Of a DNA stretch of 64,000 nt, positions 23,920-34,262 are shown piece after piece. The stretch is from Cytobacillus oceanisediminis (GTDB lineage: Bacteria > Bacillota > Bacilli > Bacillales > Cytobacillaceae). The DNA lies in contig NZ_CP065511.1 in assembly GCF_022811925.1 (NCBI RefSeq), forward strand, positions 1,977,501 through 2,041,500, read 5' to 3'. The position numbers and the translations under genes were made by a program. The notes beneath the pieces were generated by a model that was given only the letters and a program-made list of their open reading frames with translations, searched no databases and was not told the DNA's origin. Position 1 is the stretch's first letter; each line of letters begins with the position of its first letter.

Positions 23920-26594
23920 AGTTCCATGAAATGAATGAAAGGGAGGTTGAGCAAGCCTTAAATACAGATATTAAGGCGGGCTTAACAGAGGATGATGTAA
24001 AAAAACGGCATAAACAATATGGGTATAACGAGTTGAAAGAGGGAGAAAAGCAGTCGGCTTTACTCTTATTTTTTAGTCAATTTAAAGATTTCATGGTTCT
24101 TGTCCTATTAGCAGCAACCTTAATATCGGGGCTGCTTGGTGAATATATTGATGCAATTGCCATTATTGCGATTGTAGTCATAAATGGCTTTTTGGGCTTC
24201 TTTCAGGAGAGAAAAGCGGAAAAGTCTTTACACGCTCTTAAGGAATTATCAGCTCCTCAAGTTATTGCTTTACGTGATGGACAATGGAAAAAGATCCCCT
24301 CCAAAGAAGTGGTGGCAGGGGACCTGTTGAAAGTTGCAACAGGAGACAGAATCGGAGCAGATATGAGAATCGTAGAGTCCAATAGCCTGGAAATTGAGGA
24401 ATCCGCTTTGACGGGAGAATCTCTGCCTGTCCAAAAGAGAACCGGTTCCTTGAAAACTGCTAATCTGGCTATTGGGGATATGGAGAACATGGCTTTCATG
24501 GGAACTATGGTAACACGTGGCAATGGGCTGGGTGTAGTTGTCGGAACAGGGATGAATACTGCCATGGGACAGATTGCTGATCTTCTGCAGAATGCGGAAA
24601 CCATGACCACTCCGCTTCAGCGAAGATTGGAACAGCTGGGCAAAATCCTCATTACGGCAGCGATTTTACTGACTGTTCTTGTCGTTGTGGCTGGTGTGGC
24701 GCAGGGGCAGGAATTATATACAATGTTCCTTGCTGGCGTTTCCTTGGCAGTGGCAGCCATTCCAGAAGGACTTCCGGCCATCGTAACGGTAGCTCTGTCG
24801 CTTGGGGTACAAAGAATGATAAGAAAAAAAGCAATCGTCCGGAAGCTTCCAGCGGTTGAAACACTGGGCTGTGCATCTGTGATATGCTCAGACAAAACTG
24901 GCACTATGACTCAAAACAAAATGACTGTCACGCATCTCTGGAGCGGCGGGAAAGAGTGGAGAGTAGATGGTATCGGCTATGAGCCGCAAGGCCATTTTTA
25001 TAGAAATGAGAATCAAATTGAACCGAAAAGTGATAAAGCACTCCAGCAAATGCTGATGTTTGGCATGTTATGCAACCATGCTGAAATACAGCAGAAAAAT
25101 AATGAGTTTGTGATTGATGGAGATCCGACAGAAGGGGCTCTGCTGGTAGCGGCCATGAAGGCGGGCTATAACCGGAGCAGTCTATTAAGCCAATTCCAAA
25201 TTATCAATGAGTTTCCGTTTGACTCTGCCCGAAAAATGATGAGTGTTGTGGTAAAGGATCATAACGGAAGACAATTCATTGTAACTAAAGGAGCACCCGA
25301 TGTATTAGTCGGTAAAAGTGAATCGGTTCTTTGGGAGGGAAGGCGGCAGATTCTTTCGAGGGAGCTCTCAGGTGAAATTCAGGGAGCGATAGAAGATCTA
25401 GCTTCTCAAGCCTTGAGAACAATAGCGATTGGCTATAAGGAAATCCCCTCAAAAAATGTCATTCTTGATGAAAAAGAGGCGGAGAAGGGATTAACATTTA
25501 TCGGGCTGCAGGGGATGATTGATCCGCCAAGGCCTGAGGTTAGGGAAGCAGTCAAGGAATGCAAGGAAGCAGGAATTAAAACGATCATGATCACAGGAGA
25601 TCATGTGATTACAGCCCAGGCTATTGCCAAGCAGTTAGGCATTTTAACACAAGGCTCTAAAGTCCTTCAGGGCAAAGACCTGGCAGAGATGACGGTTGAA
25701 GATCTTGAAGATGTGGTTGAGGATGTCGCAGTATTTGCCAGAGTATCGCCTGAGCATAAATTAAAAATTGTAAAGGCTCTCCAGAATAGAGGTCATATTG
25801 TTGCCATGACAGGTGATGGAGTCAATGATGCCCCGGCCATTAAAGCGGCAGATATCGGAATATCAATGGGCATTACAGGGACCGATGTTGCGAAAGAGGC
25901 ATCGGCTCTAGTACTGCTCGATGATAATTTTGCTACCATAAAAGCCGCAATAAAAGAAGGAAGAAATATTTACGAGAATATACGAAAGTTTATCAGATAT
26001 TTGCTTGCATCAAATGTTGGTGAAATTCTGGTTATGCTGTTTGCCATGCTTCTTGCCCTACCGCTGCCCTTAGTGCCAATCCAGATTCTCTGGGTGAACC
26101 TAGTAACGGATGGACTTCCAGCAATGGCTCTCGGCCTTGACCAGCCAGAGGAAAATGTTATGAGGCGAAAGCCAAGGAGCCCTAAGGAAGGTGTGTTTTC
26201 GAGAGGGCTTGGCTGGAAAGTGGTTTCCAGAGGATTTTTAATTGGACTTGTGACATTACTGGCATTCATTTTTGCCTATAGAGCAAATCCTGATCATCTT
26301 GCGTATGCACAGACAGTAGCATTTGCCACTTTGGTAATGGCACAGCTGATTCATGTATTTGATTGCCGCAGTGAAAAATCCGTGTTCTCGAGAAATCCTT
26401 TCGGCAATAAATATTTAGTCTGGGCAGTCATCTCGTCCCTTGCTTTAGTGCTGGTTGTCATATACTATCCGCCGCTTCAGCCAATTTTCCACACCGTCCC
26501 TATTGAATTGCGCGACTGGTTTATGATCACAGGACTCTCAGCCATTCCAACATTTTTACTGGCAGGCACATTTTTGGCAAGAAAAACAAAATGA
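23916..26594 (+). CDS. yloB: Calcium-transporting P-type ATPase (YloB, PMCA/SERCA type)
   Basis: An 892-residue P2A-type ATPase expected to pump Ca2+ across the cell membrane. The N-terminal cation-ATPase domain is followed by membrane helices M1-M2, the actuator motif SALTGES, the M4 motif AAIPEGLP, the phosphorylation site CSDKTGTMTQNKMTVTH, the nucleotide-binding KGAPD and the hinge TGDGVNDAPAIKAADIGISMG. The C-terminal helices contain the WVNLVTDGLPAMALG metal-site segment. B. subtilis YloB begins MKFHEM in the same way, which supports ATG 23916 rather than upstream in-frame codons. Its Shine-Dalgarno spacing is unusual (see the leader frame). Confidence 0.95.
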   Translation: MKFHEMNEREVEQALNTDIKAGLTEDDVKKRHKQYGYNELKEGEKQSALLLFFSQFKDFMVLVLLAATLISGLLGEYIDAIAIIAIVVINGFLGFFQERKAEKSLHALKELSAPQVIALRDGQWKKIPSKEVVAGDLLKVATGDRIGADMRIVESNSLEIEESALTGESLPVQKRTGSLKTANLAIGDMENMAFMGTMVTRGNGLGVVVGTGMNTAMGQIADLLQNAETMTTPLQRRLEQLGKILITAAILLTVLVVVAGVAQGQELYTMFLAGVSLAVAAIPEGLPAIVTVALSLGVQRMIRKKAIVRKLPAVETLGCASVICSDKTGTMTQNKMTVTHLWSGGKEWRVDGIGYEPQGHFYRNENQIEPKSDKALQQMLMFGMLCNHAEIQQKNNEFVIDGDPTEGALLVAAMKAGYNRSSLLSQFQIINEFPFDSARKMMSVVVKDHNGRQFIVTKGAPDVLVGKSESVLWEGRRQILSRELSGEIQGAIEDLASQALRTIAIGYKEIPSKNVILDEKEAEKGLTFIGLQGMIDPPRPEVREAVKECKEAGIKTIMITGDHVITAQAIAKQLGILTQGSKVLQGKDLAEMTVEDLEDVVEDVAVFARVSPEHKLKIVKALQNRGHIVAMTGDGVNDAPAIKAADIGISMGITGTDVAKEASALVLLDDNFATIKAAIKEGRNIYENIRKFIRYLLASNVGEILVMLFAMLLALPLPLVPIQILWVNLVTDGLPAMALGLDQPEENVMRRKPRSPKEGVFSRGLGWKVVSRGFLIGLVTLLAFIFAYRANPDHLAYAQTVAFATLVMAQLIHVFDCRSEKSVFSRNPFGNKYLVWAVISSLALVLVVIYYPPLQPIFHTVPIELRDWFMITGLSAIPTFLLAGTFLARKTK

Positions 26595-26612
26595 AATATG
26601 TTATAATCCTTT

Positions 26613-26648
26613 AGGTAGTAGAGAAGAACTCTATTACCTTTCTTTTTT
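26613..26648 (+). terminator. Intrinsic terminator after the calcium ATPase
   Basis: AGGTAGTAGAG and CTCTATTACCT form an 11-bp stem (one G-U pair) around AAGAA, followed by TTCTTTTTT. Confidence 0.85.
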
Positions 26649-26774
26649 GCGCATACATATAAATCTTCGTCATTACTTGATTTTTATACATAGACTGCAC
26701 AGGCATCTTGCCGCTAACTGAAAGTAATAGTGCTTTTTATAAGCTGTGCTTTTCCCCAAAAGGAAGTGTGAGAA

Positions 26775-27647
26775 ATGGCAGTAAGCATGACTGGTTATGG
26801 CAGAAGCAAGAAAGATTCCGGGCAATGTTCCATTACGGTTGAAATAAAGACTGTAAACCATCGTTTTTCCGAGTTTCAGATCAGAATGCCCAGACAGCTG
26901 ATGCATATAGAAGACAAGATAAAGAAAAAGCTTAACGGGCATATCAAAAGAGGCAGAATCGAGGTTTATATCACCATTGACGGCGATGGCCTGTCCAGCA
27001 GGAAAGTTAATGTTGACTGGGAACTATTGGATGAATATTATCAATACATAACTGCAATTCAAACAAAGTACCAAATTTCAACGGATCTATCCATCGGGAA
27101 TGTCATACGCGAAGAATTGATTGGCATAGAAGAAAAGGAGTCCGGCAATGAGGAATTGAGCCAGCTGGTCCTTTCTGCTGCTGAAGAGGCATGCCTGCAG
27201 TTAACGGAGATGAGGAGGCATGAGGGGGATGAGCTGGAAAAAGATCTCCGAAGTCATCTTAGTCTTTTAAGCAACAGGGTCCTCAAGCTGAGAGAGTATG
27301 CCCCAAAGGTCGTGCAGCTTTACCGGGAGAGATTGGAAAAGCGTATGAAAGAATTTCTTGACGGCCAGCTGGATGAACCGAGAATTTTAACAGAGGTAGC
27401 GATGTTCGCTGATAAAGCGGATATTAGTGAAGAACTGACAAGACTTCAAAGTCATATTAGCCAATTTGAAAAGACACTTCAGCTTTCAGAACCGGCTGGA
27501 AGAAAACTTGACTTTATTCTGCAGGAAATGAACCGGGAGGCCAATACAATTGGCTCCAAGGCAAACAGTGCAGATATAGCTGCCGAAGTGGTTGAAATAA
27601 AGAGTTTATTGGAAAAAATGAAGGAACAAGTTCAAAATATTGAATAG
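26775..27647 (+). CDS. yloC: YicC/YloC-family endoribonuclease
   Basis: A 290-residue YicC-family protein. The N-terminal domain starts with the hallmark MTGYGRSKKDSGQCSITVEIKTVNHRF and the C-terminal DUF1732 region contains LDFILQEMNREANTIGSKAN, both highly conserved. E. coli YicC and B. subtilis YloC have been described as metal-dependent endoribonucleases; the substrate in this organism is unknown. It begins the yloC-remA-gmk-rpoZ group and has AGGAAGTGTGAG as ribosome site. The 180 bases upstream hold the yloB terminator and no convincing promoter. Confidence 0.92.
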   Translation: MAVSMTGYGRSKKDSGQCSITVEIKTVNHRFSEFQIRMPRQLMHIEDKIKKKLNGHIKRGRIEVYITIDGDGLSSRKVNVDWELLDEYYQYITAIQTKYQISTDLSIGNVIREELIGIEEKESGNEELSQLVLSAAEEACLQLTEMRRHEGDELEKDLRSHLSLLSNRVLKLREYAPKVVQLYRERLEKRMKEFLDGQLDEPRILTEVAMFADKADISEELTRLQSHISQFEKTLQLSEPAGRKLDFILQEMNREANTIGSKANSADIAAEVVEIKSLLEKMKEQVQNIE

Positions 27648-27707
27648 CAGTTGTTTAGATTCCGGCTCTAGGGGTCAAAATAAATAACTGATGATTGGAG
27701 GACCCAA

Positions 27708-27971
27708 ATGTCAATTAAACTGATCAATATCGGATTTGGCAATATTGTTTCTGCCAACCGAATAATATCAATAGTCAGTCCAGAATCTGCCCCGATTAAA
27801 CGGATCATTCAGGACGCACGTGACCGGGGCTCTTTAATAGATGCTACTTATGGCAGGCGCACACGGGCTGTTATCGTTATGGACAGTGACCATGTCATTT
27901 TGTCTGCGGTCCAACCGGAAACTGTTGCGCACCGATTAAATGACCGTGATGAAATTGTTGAGGAAGGGTAG
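27708..27971 (+). CDS. remA: Extracellular matrix regulator RemA
   Basis: An 87-residue DUF370 protein. Its conserved core ([30 protein letters not shown] in parts, then [27 protein letters not shown]) is nearly invariant in Bacilli. RemA forms ring-shaped oligomers that bind DNA and activate biofilm matrix and osmoprotection genes in B. subtilis. It follows yloC after 60 bases with TTGGAGG as ribosome site and precedes gmk by 10 bases, the usual arrangement. Confidence 0.94.
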   Translation: MSIKLINIGFGNIVSANRIISIVSPESAPIKRIIQDARDRGSLIDATYGRRTRAVIVMDSDHVILSAVQPETVAHRLNDRDEIVEEG

Positions 27972-27981
27972 GATTTTATAA

Positions 27982-28596
<615 letters not shown>

Positions 28597-28598
28597 AT

Positions 28599-28820
28599 AT
28601 GCTTTATCCTTCTATTGATTCACTAATGACAAAGATTGATTCTAAATATTCACTTGTTTCTGTTGCTGCCAAGCGTGCCCGCAAGCTTCAGCTCAATGCC
28701 AGACCGCAGCTTGAGAGCTATAAATCACATAAAAATGTGGGAAAAGCACTTGAGGAAATTCATGCAGACCAGCTTCATTACCGACTGGGCGAAAAGACGG
28801 CCAATGAATCATACGAGTAA
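28599..28820 (+). CDS. rpoZ: RNA polymerase omega subunit
   Basis: A 73-residue protein with the omega signature [28 protein letters not shown] and the later [12 protein letters not shown] helix. Omega helps assembly of RNA polymerase by chaperoning beta'. Co-location with gmk is conserved widely. It is the last gene of the group and is followed by a terminator 10 bases after its stop codon. Confidence 0.95.
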   Translation: MLYPSIDSLMTKIDSKYSLVSVAAKRARKLQLNARPQLESYKSHKNVGKALEEIHADQLHYRLGEKTANESYE

Positions 28821-28830
28821 AATCGCTGAA

Positions 28831-28859
28831 TAACAACCTTTTAAAAGGTTGTTATTTTT
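28831..28859 (+). terminator. Intrinsic terminator after rpoZ
   Basis: TAACAACCTTTT and AAAAGGTTGTTA form a perfect 24-base palindrome followed by TTTTT. A hairpin with a small central AT loop is expected. Confidence 0.8.
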
Positions 28860-29017
28860 GTTTGAGGTTTTATTAGATGAAAATTCACTGCTCTTCTTGC
28901 ATAATAAAACTATCATGAAAGCTAATAGCCATTAATGGCCAGTGCTGCTTATAGAAATAATAGTCAGGCCGTTTTTCATAGAGAAGAATTATTTTTTGAG
29001 ATTGGTGGGGTCATATA

Positions 29018-30226
29018 ATGCTGACTGGAAAGAAAATATTATTATGTGTAACCGGTGGAATTGCTGTTTATAAAGCTGCAGCCTTAACGAGCAAGCTTAC
29101 GCAGGCCGGAGCGCAGGTGAAAGTTATCCTAAGTGAATCGGCCGCTAAATTTGTTGCACCATTAACTTTTCAGGCGCTATCGAAACATGATGTTTACACC
29201 GACACTTTCGATGAAAAAGACTCGAAGGTTATTGCTCATATCGACCTGGCTGATTGGGCCGATTTGATTCTTGTTGCTCCGGCTACAGCAAATGTAATCG
29301 GAAAGCTGGCCAATGGAATTGCAGACAATATGATCACAACAACCCTTTTGGCGGCATCATCACCGATCTGGATTGCGCCTGCAATGAATGTACATATGTA
29401 CAGCCATCCTGCTGTCCAGAAAAATATTGAAACCTTATATCGTTTTGGATGCAGATTCATAGAGCCTTCAGAAGGGTATCTTGCATGCGGCTATGTTGGA
29501 AAAGGCAGGCTGGAAGAACCAGAGAAAATTACAGAAACAATTGGAGAATTTTTTAAGCCTTCCAGGTTGGAGCTAACTGGCCGGAAAGTGGTCATAACTG
29601 CCGGCCCAACAAGGGAAAAAATTGATCCTGTCCGTTATATTACAAACCATTCTTCGGGTAAAATGGGCTATGCAATTGCGGAAGCAGCTGTATCTGCAGG
29701 AGCTGAAGTTGTATTGATATCCGGTCCGGTTACAATTAATGCTCCTGCTGGCTTAAAACTGATAAAGGTAGAATCTGCTGAGGAAATGTATCAAGCGGCA
29801 ATAAGCGAATTTCATCGTGCGGATGTTGTCATTAAGACCGCTGCAGTCTCCGATTATCGTCCAAAGGTGACTTCTGAGCAAAAAATGAAAAAACAGCCTG
29901 GGGATGAAGTATTGGAGCTTGAAAGAACAAAAGATATATTATTCGAACTGGGACAAAAAAAGAAGAAGCAAATCCTTATAGGGTTTGCGGCTGAAACCGA
30001 ACAGGTTGATGAGTATGCACAAGGCAAACTAAAGAGGAAAAATGCCGATCTGATCGTTGCCAATAATGTAACTTCTGAAGGCGCAGGCTTTGGAACAGAC
30101 ACTAATATTGTTACATTTTTTAAAAAAGATGGGTCTTCGGAAAAGCTTCCGCTTATGTCAAAAAAGGATGTTGCTGTAAAAATTCTTGAAGAAGCTGCGA
30201 TTTTGCTAAAGGATGAGCATGAATGA
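29018..30226 (+). CDS. coaBC: Phosphopantothenoylcysteine decarboxylase / synthetase CoaBC
   Basis: A 402-residue bifunctional enzyme of coenzyme A synthesis. The N-terminal CoaC flavoprotein (about 1-185) starts GKKILLCVTGGIAVYKAA and carries the PAMN motif (IAPAMNVHMY) and the GYLACGYVGKGRLEEP flap. The C-terminal CoaB domain starts near 190 (VVITAGPTREKIDPVRYITN) and contains KTAAVSDYRPK. The start is ATG 29018 after GGTGGGG. It shares ATGA with priA. Confidence 0.96.
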   Translation: MLTGKKILLCVTGGIAVYKAAALTSKLTQAGAQVKVILSESAAKFVAPLTFQALSKHDVYTDTFDEKDSKVIAHIDLADWADLILVAPATANVIGKLANGIADNMITTTLLAASSPIWIAPAMNVHMYSHPAVQKNIETLYRFGCRFIEPSEGYLACGYVGKGRLEEPEKITETIGEFFKPSRLELTGRKVVITAGPTREKIDPVRYITNHSSGKMGYAIAEAAVSAGAEVVLISGPVTINAPAGLKLIKVESAEEMYQAAISEFHRADVVIKTAAVSDYRPKVTSEQKMKKQPGDEVLELERTKDILFELGQKKKKQILIGFAAETEQVDEYAQGKLKRKNADLIVANNVTSEGAGFGTDTNIVTFFKKDGSSEKLPLMSKKDVAVKILEEAAILLKDEHE

Positions 30227-32637
30227 ATATTGCGAGTGTAATTGTCGATGTACCTGCCAAACAGACTGACCGGGCATTTGACTACAAAATACCCTCTCAT
30301 CTGAAAGGTGTCATTCTCCCCGGCATGAGGGTTGTTGTTCCATTTGGACCAAGGAAGATCCAGGGGTTTGTAACAGCATTAAAAGCAGAGTCGGATTTTC
30401 AGCAGCTAAAATCCATTTCAGAGCCGATGGACTTAAATCCAGTCCTTAACCAAGAGCTTTTAACTCTTGGTGAATGGCTTACAGAAAAAACATTATGCTA
30501 TAAAATCTCTGCCTTTCAGGCAATGCTGCCTGCAGCATTGAAGGCAAAATACGAAAAGAAGCTTGTAATGGCAAAAAATGCATATAGTAAAGTGCTTCCT
30601 GAAAAAGTATGTACTCTCTTCCAGAAAACTGAAGAAATTACATGGGATGATGCAGTTAAGAGCGGAGCTTTGTCGCTTCTTCAAAGGGAAGCATCCCAAG
30701 GAAATATCGAAATTATATACCAAGTAAAAGAACGAGTGAAAAAGAAAAAAATAAAGCAGGTATTCGCAGCGGCGGCCCCTAATAATCTTGCTGATTACCT
30801 TCAACAGCTTCCAGGCAACGCAACCAAACAGAAAGAAGTGATTGAGTATTTTCTTCATGAGGAGGGACCGGTCGATCAGAAAGAGTTATTTTCCTTGCTT
30901 GGAATAACCTCGTCCACCATAAAAGGGCTTATGCAAAAAGGGCTGCTTGGCCAGAGGGACGTGGAAATTTACCGAAACCCATTTGGAGACCGTGAATTCG
31001 AAAGAACTGAACCGCTCTCATTGACCGATGGACAGAGAAAGGCCATAATCCCCATCCTTAATTCTATTGAAGATAACAGGCATGAAACTTTTTTGCTTTA
31101 TGGGGTAACAGGAAGCGGAAAAACTGAGGTGTATCTGCAATCCATTCAGCGAGTGCTTGAGGATGGCAAAGAAGCCATTGTCCTTGTTCCTGAGATTTCC
31201 TTAACTCCTCAGATGGTCAAACGCTTTAAGGGCAGGTTTGGCAATCAGGTTGCCGTAATGCACAGCGGCCTTTCAGCGGGAGAAAAGTATGATGAATGGA
31301 GAAAGATTCAGCGGAAGGAAGTCAAGGTTGTTGTTGGAGCGCGGTCGGCTATCTTTGCCCCTTTTGAAAACCTCGGAATCATTATCATTGATGAAGAGCA
31401 CGAAACCAGCTATAAGCAGGAAGAAAACCCAAGATACCATGCAAGGGATGTCGCCATCGAAAGAGCGGGAAATCATAAATGTCCTGTGGTGCTTGGCAGT
31501 GCAACTCCCTCATTGGAATCTTTTGCACGAGCACACAAAGGAGTTTACCGTCTCCTCACTCTCGAAAATAGAATGAACAATCAGGCTCTCCCTTCCGTTG
31601 ATATCATCGATATGCGGGAAGAGCTGCGTGAAGGAAACCGCTCGATGTTCTCAAGGAAGCTCCTCGAAAAAGTTAAAGACCGTCTCGGGAAAAAAGAGCA
31701 GATCGTATTATTTTTAAATAAAAGAGGGCATTCCTCATTTGTTATGTGCAGGGACTGCGGATATGTTATTAATTGTCCTCATTGTGATATATCTTTGACT
31801 TATCATCGGTATAACCAGCAGATGAAATGCCATTACTGCGGCTATGAGGCACCCGTTCCGAATGCATGCCCGGAATGTGAAAGTGAGCATATCCGTTATT
31901 TTGGAACCGGCACTCAGAAAGTGGAAGAGGAATTGGCAAAAATTCTACCGGAAGCGAAGGTAATCCGGATGGATGTCGACACAACCAGCAGGAAGGGAGC
32001 ACATGAAAAGCTCCTTGATCAATTCCAGGAAGGGCATGCAGATATTCTTCTTGGGACTCAAATGATTGCTAAAGGCCTTGATTTCCCCAATATTACCTTA
32101 GTAGGCGTGCTCTCGGCAGACACGATGCTGCACCTGCCTGATTTCCGCTCTTCTGAAAAAACCTTTCAGCTTCTGACTCAGGTAAGCGGGCGTGCTGGGA
32201 GGCATGAATTGGAGGGGGAGGTAATTATTCAGACCTACACTCCTGAACATTATAGTATTGAGCTGGCGGGGGAGCAGGATTACGATAAATTTTATGAAAG
32301 AGAAATGATGGTCCGCAAAATTCATAGATATCCCCCTTTCTACTATATATCCCTTGTTACCGTCAGCCACGAGGAATTAATGAAGGCTGTTTCGGTAACT
32401 GAGAAGATCACGCAGTACATTCAGTCAAAATTATCTGCAGAGAGCATAGTCCTTGGTCCGGTTGCATCGCCGATACCGCGGATCAATAATAGATATCGGT
32501 ATCAATGTCTGATAAAATACAAGCGGGAGCCGGAACTTGGCCAAGCGCTGAAGAAAATCCTGGATAATTATCAGCAGGATATTTCAACTGGGGGCCTATC
32601 CGTCTCCATTGACCTGAATCCATATATTTTAATGTAG
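30223..32637 (+). CDS. priA: Primosomal replication-restart helicase PriA
   Basis: An 804-residue 3'-5' superfamily 2 helicase that reloads the replisome at stalled forks. The N-terminal 3'-DNA-binding domain is followed by the Walker A GVTGSGKTEVYLQ near residue 295, the DEEH box (IIIIDEEHETSYKQ), GSATPSLE, and a zinc-binding insertion with four Cys pairs (CRDCG, CPHC, CHYCG, CPEC). Motifs V and VI (GTQMIAKGLDFPN, QVSGRAGR) complete the core. It overlaps coaBC by four bases, as in Bacillus. Confidence 0.96.
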   Translation: MNIASVIVDVPAKQTDRAFDYKIPSHLKGVILPGMRVVVPFGPRKIQGFVTALKAESDFQQLKSISEPMDLNPVLNQELLTLGEWLTEKTLCYKISAFQAMLPAALKAKYEKKLVMAKNAYSKVLPEKVCTLFQKTEEITWDDAVKSGALSLLQREASQGNIEIIYQVKERVKKKKIKQVFAAAAPNNLADYLQQLPGNATKQKEVIEYFLHEEGPVDQKELFSLLGITSSTIKGLMQKGLLGQRDVEIYRNPFGDREFERTEPLSLTDGQRKAIIPILNSIEDNRHETFLLYGVTGSGKTEVYLQSIQRVLEDGKEAIVLVPEISLTPQMVKRFKGRFGNQVAVMHSGLSAGEKYDEWRKIQRKEVKVVVGARSAIFAPFENLGIIIIDEEHETSYKQEENPRYHARDVAIERAGNHKCPVVLGSATPSLESFARAHKGVYRLLTLENRMNNQALPSVDIIDMREELREGNRSMFSRKLLEKVKDRLGKKEQIVLFLNKRGHSSFVMCRDCGYVINCPHCDISLTYHRYNQQMKCHYCGYEAPVPNACPECESEHIRYFGTGTQKVEEELAKILPEAKVIRMDVDTTSRKGAHEKLLDQFQEGHADILLGTQMIAKGLDFPNITLVGVLSADTMLHLPDFRSSEKTFQLLTQVSGRAGRHELEGEVIIQTYTPEHYSIELAGEQDYDKFYEREMMVRKIHRYPPFYYISLVTVSHEELMKAVSVTEKITQYIQSKLSAESIVLGPVASPIPRINNRYRYQCLIKYKREPELGQALKKILDNYQQDISTGGLSVSIDLNPYILM

Positions 32638-32682
32638 TTTCTTAAAGCTGAATAAGATTAGTTTGTTTGAACTTTGAGAACT

Positions 32683-32774
32683 GTTGGCCCCGCAAGGAAC
32701 GCTTCGACAGCTTCATATCGCACGACTAAAAGCGTCAGCTTTTTAGGAGGAGCGGCTCAAGAGCTTCCGCTTTT
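32683..32774 (+). repeat. Structured intergenic element between priA and def
   Basis: About 92 bases of non-coding sequence that folds by eye: ACGCTT/AAGCGT and GAGCGG/CCGCT pairs are present. It ends in GCTTCCGCTTTT, the same 12 bases that end the repeat copies at 23690 and 41192, but its body is different. I take it as a second intergenic repeat type sharing a 3' terminus; only one copy is in the window. Confidence 0.5.
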
Positions 32775-32829
32775 GTGGTTATGAATAAACCCAAATTGGT
32801 TGAAAATAGATAAAAATGGAGGAAATGTT

Positions 32830-33315
32830 TTGGCGGTAAAAAAAATTGTAACTTATCCGGCTGAGATTCTGGAGGCAGAATGCGAACCCGTTAAGGTGTT
32901 TGATAAGAAGCTGGGCAAATTGTTAAATGATATGTATGATACGATGATCGAATTCGATGGTGTCGGGCTTGCTGCTCCGCAAATCGGGATTAGCAGGCAA
33001 ATTGCCATTGTTGATATAGATGATGATTTTGGAACAATTGAAATGATTAATCCGAAAATCCTTGAAACGAATGGGGAACAGACAGGCCCTGAAGGGTGCC
33101 TTAGCTTTCCTGGGTTATATGGTGAAGTAACAAGGCCTGAATATGTAAAAATCAAGGCGCAGGATCGCAAAGGGAAATATTTTACCTTCGAGGCTGAGGA
33201 TTTCCTGGCAAGAGCGATCCTCCATGAAATTGATCATTTGCATGGGGTGCTATTTACTTCAAAAGTTACAAGATACTTGAACGAAGAAGAGTTGGAAGGA
33301 TTGGAAGCTGAATGA
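32830..33315 (+). CDS. def: Peptide deformylase
   Basis: A 161-residue metalloenzyme that removes the formyl group from nascent proteins. Motif 1 is [10 protein letters not shown], motif 2 EGCLSFP (Cys ligand) and motif 3 HEIDHL (two His ligands and the catalytic Glu), in the right order. The start is TTG 32830, which gives the family N-terminus [14 protein letters not shown] and lies 7 bases after GGAGG (32818-32822); an upstream in-frame ATG at 32800 has no ribosome site. The stop overlaps fmt. Confidence 0.96.
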   Translation: MAVKKIVTYPAEILEAECEPVKVFDKKLGKLLNDMYDTMIEFDGVGLAAPQIGISRQIAIVDIDDDFGTIEMINPKILETNGEQTGPEGCLSFPGLYGEVTRPEYVKIKAQDRKGKYFTFEAEDFLARAILHEIDHLHGVLFTSKVTRYLNEEELEGLEAE

Positions 33316-34262
33316 CAAAAATCGTATTTATGGGCACACCCGATTTCTCAGTGCCTGTACTGAAGCAAATAATAGAGGACGGATATGAAGTAATCGGAGT
33401 GGTTACTCAGCCTGACAGGCCTGTTGGAAGAAAAAAAGTCCTTACTCCTCCGCCTGTAAAAGTCGAAGCTGAAAAACAGGGCATTCCTGTGTATCAGCCC
33501 GAAAAAATCCGCCAGCCAGAAGAACTGGAGAAAGTTCTTGCTCTTAAGCCTGACCTGGTTGTCACGGCTGCGTTTGGTCAAATTTTGCCGAAGGAGCTTT
33601 TGGATGCACCCAAGTTCGGATGCATAAATGTACATGCATCATTGCTTCCTGAATTGCGCGGCGGTGCACCCATTCATTACTCCATTCTGCAGGGGAAAGA
33701 AAAAACAGGAATCACCATTATGTATATGGCAGAGAAGCTTGATGCCGGCGATATTTTAACACAAGTGGAAGTGCCGATTATGGAAAGAGATACAGTTGGC
33801 ACTCTTCACGATAAACTTAGCGCTGCTGGGTCAAAGCTTCTATCTGAAACACTGCCAAAGCTCCTGAATGGTGAACTCACTCCCATCAGGCAAAATGATG
33901 AAGAAGCCACTTTTGCTTATAACATTAAAAGAGAACAGGAAAAAATCGACTGGGGCAAAACTGGAGAAGAAATCTATAACCACATTAGAGGGTTAAACCC
34001 ATGGCCGGTTGCTTATACAACTTTTGACGGCAAAGTGATTAAAATCTGGAATTCGGAGAAGGTCAAATCTGCTGAAAGCAAAGAACCGGGAACAATTATC
34101 ACGCTTGAGGAAGATGGAATCGTTGTGGCAGCAGGGAATGAGACAGCCATTAAAATTACTGAACTGCAGCCTTCCGGAAAGAAAAAGATGCCAGCAGAAC
34201 AATTTTTAAGAGGCTCAGGGTCCCATCTAACTGCCGGCGGCCGTTTGGGAGACACCGAATGA
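33312..34262 (+). CDS. fmt: Methionyl-tRNA formyltransferase
   Basis: A 316-residue enzyme that formylates Met-tRNA-fMet using 10-formyl-THF. It begins [16 protein letters not shown], and the catalytic segment [21 protein letters not shown] contains the Asn/His of the active site; the C-terminal OB-like domain (about 208-310) binds tRNA. It overlaps def and rsmB by four bases each, forming a tightly coupled def-fmt-rsmB group that joins formylation and deformylation. Confidence 0.97.
   Translation: MTKIVFMGTPDFSVPVLKQIIEDGYEVIGVVTQPDRPVGRKKVLTPPPVKVEAEKQGIPVYQPEKIRQPEELEKVLALKPDLVVTAAFGQILPKELLDAPKFGCINVHASLLPELRGGAPIHYSILQGKEKTGITIMYMAEKLDAGDILTQVEVPIMERDTVGTLHDKLSAAGSKLLSETLPKLLNGELTPIRQNDEEATFAYNIKREQEKIDWGKTGEEIYNHIRGLNPWPVAYTTFDGKVIKIWNSEKVKSAESKEPGTIITLEEDGIVVAAGNETAIKITELQPSGKKKMPAEQFLRGSGSHLTAGGRLGDTE

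Noticed and set aside
26602..26607. TATAAT after the calcium ATPase gene as a promoter
   Set aside because: A transcript from it would start in the terminator hairpin at 26613 and have no product; no suitable -35 at 17 bp.
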